The translations under genes were made by a program, and so were the position numbers. A DNA stretch of 17,741 nt. It comes from an uncultured Bacilli bacterium (lineage in GTDB: Bacteria; Bacillota_I; Bacilli_A; RFN20; CAG-631). Positions within the stretch are counted from its first letter, which is position 1. Each line of letters opens with the position of its first letter. The notes beneath the pieces were generated by a model. That model worked only from the letters and a program-made list of their open reading frames with translations. It had not been told where the DNA came from and did no database searches. The stretch lies in NCBI GenBank assembly GCA_934215405.1, contig CAKPZU010000037.1, positions 1-17,741 of the forward strand, written 5' to 3'. Of the stretch, positions 7,215 through 14,800 are shown piece by piece.

Positions 7215-7769
7215 TTATACTATTTGTGTAGCGTTATCAGAGTTATCCATTGGATCCTTTTTATTTATTCTATCATAATATAAAATTCCAAATAAATGAT
7301 CATACTCATGCTGTAAAACTATAGCAACATAACCCTTTAGTGATAATGTAACGTCTTGCTTGCTTATATAATCATAGGCTTGCATTTTTATTTTCATGTA
7401 GCGTTTAACATAACCAACATGAGTTTTAGGAACAGATAAGCAGCCCTCGCCTGTAGCTAAAAAGCACTTGGCAACAGAATTTGAAATAAGTTTGGGATTA
7501 ACTAAAGCATATTTATGCAAATTTCCTTTATCATCATATGTTAAAACAACAAACATTTTCTTTAAAATTCCAATTTGAGGAGCAGCTAAGCCAACGCCTG
7601 GCTGTAAATCATATTTTTTAGCTATTTCTTCATCCTGAGAATTTTCAAGATATTCCATCATATCATTTAAGGTTTTCTCATCTTCTTTGCTTAAAGGTAA
7701 TTTAACATCCTCACATTTTTTTCTAAGCAAAGGATTATCATCAGTTATTATATCTTTTTTTAATATCAT
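7215..7769 (-). CDS. def: Peptide deformylase
   Basis: A 184-residue metalloenzyme that removes the formyl group from the N-terminal methionine of nascent proteins at the ribosome exit. All three signature motifs are present: GVGLAAPQIG (residues 58-67), EGCLS (108-112, metal-ligand Cys110) and QHEYDH (153-158, metal-ligand His154 and His158, catalytic Glu155). The insertion around residues 40-55 and the total length point to the type 2 deformylase of Gram-positives. The start follows AAAGGA at 11 nt on the minus strand. It is a single-gene unit with its own promoter. Confidence 0.97.
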   Translation of the reverse strand: MILKKDIITDDNPLLRKKCEDVKLPLSKEDEKTLNDMMEYLENSQDEEIAKKYDLQPGVGLAAPQIGILKKMFVVLTYDDKGNLHKYALVNPKLISNSVAKCFLATGEGCLSVPKTHVGYVKRYMKIKMQAYDYISKQDVTLSLKGYVAIVLQHEYDHLFGILYYDRINKKDPMDNSDNATQIV

Positions 7770-7829
7770 TAATAGTTACATCCTTTCATAATACAAAGTA
7801 ATAATTATAAAATTATTATTTCCTATAAT

Positions 7830-7858
7830 ACTATAGCACAAACTTAAGGAAAATTAAA
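7830..7858 (-). promoter_or_regulatory. Promoter of def (extended -10)
   Basis: On the minus strand TTTAAT (7853-7858) and TATAGT (7830-7835) are 17 nt apart, with TGc just before the -10. The leader is about 54 nt. The -35 overlaps the T-tract side of the terminator of the upstream minus-strand gene. Confidence 0.5.
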
Positions 7859-7883
7859 GAAAAGAGGATTTTTAGTCCTCTTT
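7853..7883 (-). terminator. Terminator of the Cys-rich small-protein gene
   Basis: AAAGAGGA (7861-7868) pairs with TCCTCTTT (7876-7883) around a 7-nt loop; on the minus strand it is followed by TCTTTAATTT. Confidence 0.65.
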
Positions 7884-7890
7884 ATTATAT

Positions 7891-8061
7891 TTACATACAG
7901 TTACAGTTGTTTTTAAAAGTACCACAACAGCAGCAGCAAATGATTAATAATAAGAATATAACTAATGCAATAGCAACCCAACTAGCTCCACGATTCATAG
8001 TATTATTTGGATAATATGGAGTTTGGTATGCAGCATTTGGTTGATAACCATAAGGGTTCAT
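7891..8061 (-). CDS. Tiny tail-anchored cysteine-rich membrane protein
   Basis: A 56-residue protein starting MNPYGYQPN. It has a Pro/Tyr/Asn/Gln-rich N-terminal half (residues 1-25), one membrane helix (about 27-41, SWVAIALVIFLLLII) and then five consecutive cysteines (42-46) and CNC near the C-terminus (53-55). The start at 8061 has an excellent TAGGAGGTG site with about 6 nt spacing; a longer in-frame reading to 8172 lacks such support. No family is recognised with confidence. The shape recalls short sporulation- or envelope-associated peptides of Bacilli such as the YjcZ type, but the cysteine run is not typical of them. The clustered cysteines could be palmitoylation-like, metal-binding or disulfide sites; none can be shown here. 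Confidence 0.7.
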   Translation of the reverse strand: MNPYGYQPNAAYQTPYYPNNTMNRGASWVAIALVIFLLLIICCCCCGTFKNNCNCM

Positions 8062-8105
8062 GAACGCACCTCCTATCATTTTATAATATGAAAATAAAAT
8101 AAAAA

Positions 8106-8114
8106 TGTTATAAT
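8106..8114 (+). promoter_or_regulatory. Likely extended -10 promoter of the CYTH gene
   Basis: TGt precedes a perfect TATAAT (8109-8114). Transcription should start near 8120, leaving only about 12 nt before the ATG at 8132, just enough for the GGTGAT site. No good -35 is visible. Confidence 0.45.
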
Positions 8115-8131
8115 TAAATTGGTGATTGATT

Positions 8132-8692
8132 ATGGAAAACATTGAAATTGAATATAAGGTAATGATTAACAAAGATGATTATTATAGAATTATTTCATCA
8201 TTAGATGAATATAAAGCCTTTGAACAAGTAAATTATTATTATGATACCTTAAATAACGATTTAAAAAAGAATAATTTATCATTTAGAATAAGGCATATTT
8301 TAAATGATAATACCTATCTTATGACAATAAAGGAAAAATTAAGTGAAGGAAGAAAAGAATATGAATTTTATTTAAAGGATAATAATCCACTTAATATAAA
8401 TAAAGAAACAAAAGATTTTTTAAGTAAAAGAAATATCGATTATAAGGAATTACATATTATTGGTAAATTAAAAACATTACGCTATGAAATAAAAATAAAT
8501 AATTGCTTAATGTGCTTTGATAAAAACAATTACTATAATAATGAAGATTATGAGGTTGAATGTGAAGCATCAAGTATGTTAATTGCAAAAGAAACATTAT
8601 GTAAATATTTGGATAATTATCATATTAAATACACACAATCAAAAAAAAGTAAACAAAAGCGTACTATTGATAGTAAAATATGCTATAATTAG
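8132..8692 (+). CDS. CYTH-domain protein (triphosphate-binding tunnel fold)
   Basis: A 186-residue protein that opens with the CYTH signature ExExK (EIEYK, Glu5, Glu7, Lys9). Further features expected of the family are the basic strand SFRIR, TIKEKLSEGRKEYEF in the middle and CFDKNNYYNNEDYEVECEA near 130-145, whose acidic residues would bind metal. CYTH enzymes hydrolyse inorganic or thiamine triphosphate, or make cAMP in a few lineages; the Bacilli homologue YjbK is the closest named example I recall. The ATG at 8132 is preferred over an in-frame TTG at 8126 because GGTGAT precedes it correctly. A perfect extended -10 overlaps the stop codon, so the next gene is separately transcribed. Confidence 0.85.
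   Translation: MENIEIEYKVMINKDDYYRIISSLDEYKAFEQVNYYYDTLNNDLKKNNLSFRIRHILNDNTYLMTIKEKLSEGRKEYEFYLKDNNPLNINKETKDFLSKRNIDYKELHIIGKLKTLRYEIKINNCLMCFDKNNYYNNEDYEVECEASSMLIAKETLCKYLDNYHIKYTQSKKSKQKRTIDSKICYN
8681..8689 (+). promoter_or_regulatory. Extended -10 promoter for the XRE-MBL-phosphatase operon
   Basis: TGcTATAAT (8681-8689) is a perfect extended -10, overlapping the stop of the CYTH gene. It would give a leader of about 80 nt containing the inverted repeat at 8705-8734. Confidence 0.5.
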
Positions 8693-8704
8693 TCCATATA
8701 TTGT

Positions 8705-8734
8705 TAGTAGAGTTAATAAAATAGCACTCTACTA
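8705..8734 (+). repeat. Inverted repeat in the leader of the XRE-family gene
   Basis: TAGTAGAGT (8705-8713) and ACTCTACTA (8726-8734) form a perfect 9-bp inverted repeat with a 12-nt spacer and no T-run after it. It could be an operator for the downstream regulator or an RNA hairpin in its leader. Confidence 0.55.
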
Positions 8735-8777
8735 TAAGTAGAAATACAATAATACTGATAGAAAAGGAATAAAAGCT

Positions 8778-9380
8778 ATGAATGAAAATGAAAATTTAGC
8801 AGCAGTTATAGCTGAAAATATTGCCTATTATAGAAAAAAAGCTAATATGACTCAAAGCGAACTTGCTGAAAAACTTAATTATTCGGATAAATCAATTTCT
8901 AAATGGGAAAGAGGAGACGGTATTCCTGATATTTATATTTTAAACCAGCTTGCCAAATTATTTGGTTTAACAGTTAATGATTTTTTAACAACAAAGAAAA
9001 AAGAAAAAATAGCCAATCGTTTTATTTCAAAGATACTTATAACAATGATTTGGGTATGCTTTGTATGGTTTATTGCCACAATTATTTTCTTTGTGTTTTC
9101 ATTATTCTTCCCACAGGTTAATGAACATTGGCCAATTTGGCTTTGCTTTATTTATGCAATACCTATCTCTTGCATATTATTAATTATTTTTAATAATGTT
9201 TATTTTAAAAAGGTATATAACATCTTTCCTTCTTCAATCCTTTGTTGGACTATTGCTTTATCAATTTATTTAACATTTAAAAGTTATACAGGCACTGGCC
9301 TTTTATTTATTGTTGCCATACCATTTCAAGTTATGATTGCACTTTATTATTTTTTAGTATTTAAGAAAAGAAAACGTTAA
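8778..9380 (+). CDS. XRE-family regulator fused to a membrane domain
   Basis: A 200-residue protein. Residues about 11-66 are a Cro/C1-type helix-turn-helix (NIAYYRKKANMTQSELAEKL...SDKSISKWERGDGIPD), followed by a basic linker and four predicted membrane helices (about 86-110, 119-141, 149-166, 172-194), ending in KKRKR. Membrane-tethered XRE regulators of this kind occur in Bacillota; their signals are generally unknown, and they may sense envelope or lipid state. The start follows AAAGGA with 9 nt spacing. It heads a tight run of four genes (next start 16 nt downstream). The inverted repeat in its leader may be its own target. Confidence 0.8.
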   Translation: MNENENLAAVIAENIAYYRKKANMTQSELAEKLNYSDKSISKWERGDGIPDIYILNQLAKLFGLTVNDFLTTKKKEKIANRFISKILITMIWVCFVWFIATIIFFVFSLFFPQVNEHWPIWLCFIYAIPISCILLIIFNNVYFKKVYNIFPSSILCWTIALSIYLTFKSYTGTGLLFIVAIPFQVMIALYYFLVFKKRKR

Positions 9381-9396
9381 AATGGAGGAAATAAAA

Positions 9397-10227
9397 ATGA
9401 AATTTCAATATTTAGGAACAGCAGCGGCTGAAGGGATTCCGGCATTATATTGCCAATGTAAAACATGCTTAAAGGCTTGGAAAAATAAAGGTAAGGATAT
9501 TAGAACTAGAAGCCAAGCTATTATTAATGATGAACTATTAATCGATTTTGGACCTGAGTCATACTATCATATGTTTAATTATGATGTACGCCTTGATAAA
9601 ATCCATCATATTTTAATAACTCATGCTCATAGCGATCATTTTTATCCAAATGAGCTAATTTACAGAAGTAGCGGCTACACAAGATTTGCTGAAAAAAAGC
9701 CTTTATATATTTATGGCTCTACTCTTGTAAATAAAATGGTTGTTGAAACAATTAATACTGAAGGTATCACTGAAAAGCTTGTTCAACCAATAATTGTTAA
9801 ACCATATGTGCCATTTAAGGTATTAAATTATGAAATAGTCGCCTTAGAGGCTAATCATGATCCTTTGTCAGAACCTTTTATTTATTTAATAAAACAAAAT
9901 GACATTCAAATTCTTTATGCCCATGATACAGGATTCTTTAAAGAAAAAGCTTGGGAATATTTAAAAGCAATTAAAAAACCTTTAGATATGGTAAGCCTTG
10001 ATTGTACTGCTTGCTTATTAAATAATTGGCGTGATGGTCACTTATCATTTGATATTTTCCTAGAAGTAATTAATGAAATGAAAAAACACAATATTATTGA
10101 TGAGCATACTAAAATAATCGCTAATCATTTTTCTCATAATGGTAATGCTACTTATGATGAAATGAAAGAAGTAGCTAGCAAGTATAATGTTGATGTATCT
10201 TATGATGGAATGGTGGTTGATCTTTAA
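9397..10227 (+). CDS. PhnP-like metallo-beta-lactamase-fold hydrolase
   Basis: A 276-residue metallo-beta-lactamase-fold protein. The metal-binding motif HAHSDH is at residues 76-81; later ligands probably include the His/Asp in AHDTG and the His in NHFSHN near the C-terminus. The N-terminal CQCKTC (Cys 19, 21, 24) after GTAAAEGIP matches the extra zinc-binding cysteines of PhnP, the phosphoribosyl 1,2-cyclic phosphate phosphodiesterase. No other phosphonate genes are near, so a related cyclic phosphodiesterase activity on another substrate is as likely. The start at 9397 is chosen because GGAGG lies 8 nt upstream; an in-frame ATG at 9382 precedes that site and has none of its own. Its stop overlaps the next start by one base (TAATG). 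Confidence 0.82.
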   Translation: MKFQYLGTAAAEGIPALYCQCKTCLKAWKNKGKDIRTRSQAIINDELLIDFGPESYYHMFNYDVRLDKIHHILITHAHSDHFYPNELIYRSSGYTRFAEKKPLYIYGSTLVNKMVVETINTEGITEKLVQPIIVKPYVPFKVLNYEIVALEANHDPLSEPFIYLIKQNDIQILYAHDTGFFKEKAWEYLKAIKKPLDMVSLDCTACLLNNWRDGHLSFDIFLEVINEMKKHNIIDEHTKIIANHFSHNGNATYDEMKEVASKYNVDVSYDGMVVDL

Positions 10228-10946
10228 TGCGTATAATTATTATAAGGCATGGAGAACCAAATTATAAGGATAATACCTTAACAGAAAAAGGCTTTAAGGA
10301 AGCTGAATTATTAAAAGATAGATTAATCAAAGAAAAAATTGATTATGTTTATGTTTCTCCATTAAATAGGGCAAAATTTACTGCTGATCCTTATTTAAAA
10401 GCAACAAACATGCCTTATGAAACTTGTGATTGGCTTCAAGAATTTCCTTATAAAATAAAAGATTATAAAACACATAATGATAGAATCCCATGGGATTTTG
10501 ATGATAAATATATGTGTGAGGAAAAAAGTGATTTCTATGATAATAGTAAATATTTAGATAATCCTTTATTTAATGTTGATTCAAACGTTCATGAAGGCTA
10601 TAACTATGTTATATCATCATTTGATAATTTATTAAAAAAGCATGGCTATACAAGAAATGGCTTATATTATAAAGCTGTTAAGCCAAATAAAGATACAATT
10701 GTTATCTTTGCTCATTTAGGGCTTGAAAGTGTTTTACTATCTCGTTTATTTAATATACCATTTGTAGCAATTGCTCAACATATTGCCTTTGCTCCAACAT
10801 CTGTTAGTATTATCTACACTGAAGAAAAGGAAAAAGGAATTGCTCATTTTAGAGCCCAATGCTTAGGTGATATTTCTCATTTATATGTTAAGAATGAGCC
10901 AATATCATTTATGGGTAGATTTAAAGAAACCTTCGATGAGGAATAA
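10227..10946 (+). CDS. Histidine phosphatase (phosphoglycerate mutase-like) family protein
   Basis: A 239-residue protein of the histidine phosphatase superfamily. The catalytic RHG is at residues 7-9 (IIIRHGEPN), followed by the supporting SPLNRAKFTA segment with its phosphate-binding Arg, and the second catalytic His is in IFAHLGLE in the C-terminal third. A long insertion between them (about residues 75-155) rich in Asp, Asn and Tyr would form the substrate lid. Members are phosphatases or mutases; the substrate is not predictable. It overlaps the PhnP-like gene by 1 nt, so the two are translationally coupled. A chained reaction (cyclic ester opening, then phosphate removal) is an attractive but unproven reading of this pair. 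Confidence 0.85.
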   Translation: MRIIIIRHGEPNYKDNTLTEKGFKEAELLKDRLIKEKIDYVYVSPLNRAKFTADPYLKATNMPYETCDWLQEFPYKIKDYKTHNDRIPWDFDDKYMCEEKSDFYDNSKYLDNPLFNVDSNVHEGYNYVISSFDNLLKKHGYTRNGLYYKAVKPNKDTIVIFAHLGLESVLLSRLFNIPFVAIAQHIAFAPTSVSIIYTEEKEKGIAHFRAQCLGDISHLYVKNEPISFMGRFKETFDEE

Positions 10947-10950
10947 TAAA

Positions 10951-11316
10951 ATGGATATTAATATTAATCTAACAATTAACAATAAATTTGTTGATACAAA
11001 AGTACCAGTAAGTAAAGATATGAATCTTGTCGATTTTTTCTTTTCTTTGCAATTACTATTAAAGGATGTAAAGGTAGATAATAAATGCTTTTCAACATTT
11101 GATATTTATACAACAGCCTTTGAAAGGATTGCTATTGTTGGTGATAATTTAGAAATATACATTGCTGAAAGCTTTAATAAATATATTACAGTTAATGATT
11201 TATTTGCCAATAATATTGATACACTTGAGGTAATTGCTATTAATTCACCATCAGTTTCAAAGTTCTTAAAGGAAGAAAAATACTTAAAGGAAGCATTAGA
11301 TAACTATAAATTTTAA
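10951..11316 (+). CDS. Protein of unknown function, last gene of the operon
   Basis: A 121-residue soluble protein starting MDININLTINN. I recognise no family. It is acidic to neutral, with alternating beta-like N-terminal strands (DININLTINNKFVDTKVPVS) that could be a small ubiquitin-like or beta-grasp fold, and a Lys/Glu-rich helical C-terminus. The start at 10951 is chosen because GAGGA lies 8 nt upstream; the same frame is open further upstream but only inside the previous gene. It follows the histidine phosphatase by 4 nt and is the last gene before a strong terminator, so it belongs to the same operon and may be a partner of these enzymes. Confidence 0.7.
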   Translation: MDININLTINNKFVDTKVPVSKDMNLVDFFFSLQLLLKDVKVDNKCFSTFDIYTTAFERIAIVGDNLEIYIAESFNKYITVNDLFANNIDTLEVIAINSPSVSKFLKEEKYLKEALDNYKF

Positions 11317-11348
11317 TCATTCAAAAGCTTAATAATATTTTAAAAATC

Positions 11349-11378
11349 AATCTCCATTTGCTAAATGGGGATTTTTTT
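11349..11378. terminator. Terminator at the end of the XRE-MBL-phosphatase operon
   Basis: An 11-bp stem, 11349-11359 with 11363-11373 (one T-G wobble), a GCT loop, and a run of seven T (11372-11378). On the minus strand the same stem is followed by GATTTTT, so it can also end the helicase-like remnant transcript. Confidence 0.88.
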
Positions 11379-11381
11379 ATT

Positions 11382-11814
11382 CTAGTTGTTTATAAATAAT
11401 TCTGGAATATTTATAGCTATGTCTTCTGTCTCAATTTTAACATTTTCATTTTTAGACGCAATTAGTTCATTAAAATTAAGTGAAAAATTAGCATATGAAT
11501 TAGTTTTTTTAAAATCAATATATTTATCTTTATAATCAATAATATATTTAGCTGTTTCTCTTGTATAACCATTTCTTTGCAATGTTATCATTAAAGAACT
11601 AGTAGTTCCATATTCAACATATTCATACCAATCATTTTCAAAGTGCTCGATATTGTAATATCTTTTTATTTCAGAAGAGATTTCCCTAAAATAATTAGCG
11701 ATACTAAATAAAATTACATTTTCAATATTTGATAATGTTTCAGCAATTACATAATTTTTATGGTTAATATTATATTCATCATATCTTTCTGCAACACAAA
11801 AATTATTAATCCAA
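11382..11814 (-). pseudogene. 3' remnant of a helicase-like gene, truncated at its 5' end
   Basis: About 144 codons of a minus-strand frame ending at a TAG. The translated end, including ENVILFSIANYFREISSEI and NDWYEYVEYGT, resembles from memory the C-terminal region of large DEAD/DEAH-type helicase proteins of Bacillota; this recognition is moderate at best. The frame remains open to 11957, but beyond about 11814 it runs antisense to clear Rhs coding sequence and gives hydrophobic nonsense, so the real gene is cut there. No start codon or ribosome binding site exists at the break. The upstream portion (motor domains) is missing from the window. Confidence 0.5.
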
Positions 11815-14800
11815 ATGCCGGTATATGGAGAGAATTTAATTAAATATGAATATGATGAATACGATAGAGTAAGTAAAATAATTGATAATAAAACAAGTAC
11901 TTCAGAGTTCTTTACATATGATGGTAAAGGTAATCTTATTGAAGTATCAAATAGCAAAGGTGAAGTTATTGTATATGATTATGATAATATCAATAACCTT
12001 CAAAAAACAACTCTAGATATTGATGGCGTTTTAAGAAGTTTTGATTATGAATATAAATGTGAATATAACGATTACACACCTTCAGGATATTTTTCAAGAT
12101 TACAAAGAGCGTTCCCAGATGAAGTAATCAAAGGTGGTAGTGGCTTTAATGGGGTTTATGGTGCAAAAGCAGTAATAAAAACTATTCAAGAAGATTCAAT
12201 AAACGTTGATGACAATTCATCATTAAGTGATGCAGTAGCTTCTTTATCTTTTAAAGAAGATAATTCAATTATATCTTATCCACTTTCATCTATTAATAAA
12301 GAAAGAAAAGCAGAATCAACTACTGACAAGACTTATACTTATTCAAAATGGAAAGCAGAATTTAGAAATAGAAAAACTGTATATGGTTGGATTAAGCCAA
12401 CAAATGAACCAACAAATACACAAAAAATATTTAGTATTGCCTCACGAGATGCTTATAATTTTAGATTTACATTAACTGCAAATGTAGATAAAACAATTAC
12501 TCTTGAGGATTTAAACTCTGATGTAGGTGATGATGTAACCTTCAAGTTAACATCAACAAAGCAATTGATTGTTGGAAAATGGAATTTAGTTGGATTTGAA
12601 ATTGATTTTAACTATCAAAGAAAAGTGATTTCAGCTAAACTTATCATTAACGATGAAATACTAAACGGAACTTATACTAATACACTATCAATGGATTCAT
12701 TAGAATACTTTATTATCGGTGATGCTTCACGTTATTTAGTAAGTAATGATTATAAGAGTCAAAGAAGCTCTAATACAGAGAATGTACCAGTTAATATGCC
12801 ATTTAGGCTTGCATTTGTATCTGTCGGAGGAACAAATATCACAGATATGGATTTTAAAGGTATATATACTCAAGGTCAAAAATATTTATCAAATAATCTT
12901 GAATATGGTTCAAGTGGTGTTACATTTTTCAATGAAGATGTTTATAAAGGATTTGATGTAATTACATTAAATGGCTCTTTAAATTCATTAAAGAGAATTC
13001 AACCAAAGGTTCATTCATATACTGAAGCATCATTTAAGGTTGAAAAAACAAGAATGTTTAAGCTAGATAATACGGGCAGTGATTGCACATATCGTCATGT
13101 ATATGCAAGCTATAACTCAGATATTAACTTAAATAAAGGAAATCCTTCTAAATTAGCATATGACCTACTACTTGAAAAGCAAGGACAAATAACTTGTAGA
13201 TTCAAAATTGATGATATTAATACATATGATAAAAGAGTAATCTTGCATTTTATTAAAAATGGAATACAAAAAATGTCATTATTTATAATTACTAATAAGC
13301 TTTATTTCCAACACAAAGGCAGCGATGGCTATACACAAATTGGAATAGTAACACCTAATAAGTGGCATTTTATTGGAATAAACTTTAATGAAAGCTTTAC
13401 TAATATCACATTTGATGAAAATGTGGTATCTACAAATACTTCTGGTATTGATTTAGATGGGGCCTATACTTATATAGGTTGCAGTGTTAATAGTTTAGAA
13501 AAGCCAATTAATCATCTAAATGGATGCATTGAAATGCTAGCTTTTAAAAATAGTGCAGATGAAACAAATAGTAGCATAAATGCAATTAGAGATAATGGTG
13601 AATCAATTTCAATTAAAACATACTATGATGATTTAGGCAGAACATGTAGTAAGAAAATCCATACTAAAAACGATATATTATCAAAAACTATAACATATGC
13701 TAAAAAAGACGGATTAACTTCAACAAAAATTGCTTCAGAAACATCATATGATGGTAACGATACAATTAAATATAGCTATAATGCTTTTGGAAATGTTAGT
13801 AAAGTAGAAACAATTAAAAACGGAAATAGTGAAAGTAAAACATATGAATATGATGGACTAGCAAGATTAGTTAAATCAACTAAAAATGGCGTAACTTGTA
13901 CTTATGAATATGATTCAAATAATAATATTTTCAAAAAGAATGATGTTTACTATTACTATGAAGGAACATTTAAGGATCAATTGACTAGAAGGTCTGATGG
14001 TACAGTTATTTACTATGACGAAACAGGCTTTATTGGTAATCCTATAGAAATTCGTAAGCCAAATAATCAATTAAACCTAACATGGCTTGGAAGACGTTTA
14101 GGAAGTGCTACTGGTGGCCCAAATAGTGATGTTGTCTTCTTTAGATATAACGCAAATGGAATTAGAGTATTTAAAGAAGTTGTTAGTAACTATATGGAAA
14201 ATTACTATTTAGATGGAGACAAAATTGTAACCTTAAAGAGAACAAAAGGTGCAAATATTAGTTCACTACACTTTATATACGATGAGACTCAATCATTAGT
14301 TGGCTTTACTTATAATGGAGAGCAATATTTCTATGATCGAACTGTAAATGGTGAAATAAGATATATTATCGATAAATCAAAAACTATACATGTTTCATAT
14401 GAATATGATGACTGGGGAGTTCCAACAATTTCAGCTAATACTGAAATAGGACAAATACTAAGTGACTTAAACCCATTTATGTATAAAGGCTATTTCTATG
14501 ATAAGGAATTAGGATTATATTATTTGAAAACTAGATACTATGATCCAGATTTAGGTAGATTCATAAATGCTGATAATGATGTTGGCTCTGTTGGTGTAAC
14601 AATGGGTATGAACCTATACTCTTATTGTAAATGTAATCCTATTAATTATGCTGATGAAAATGGTAATTGGCCAAGCTGGGCAACTAAGGTATGTATTGGA
14701 TTAGCAGTAATTGCTGCATGTGGAATTGCAGCAGCAGTATGTGTTGCAACTGGTGGAAGTGCTTGTGTGGCTTTATCAATGATGGTTGGCGCAGCAAAAG

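Noticed and set aside
10867..10950. Upstream in-frame extension of the 121-aa protein
   Set aside because: It overlaps the histidine phosphatase gene by 80 nt and lacks a ribosome binding site; the ATG at 10951 has a good one.
11815..11957. N-terminal extension of the helicase-like frame on the minus strand
   Set aside because: It is antisense to YD-repeat coding sequence and translates to a hydrophobic stretch unrelated to the rest; the frame is open by chance.
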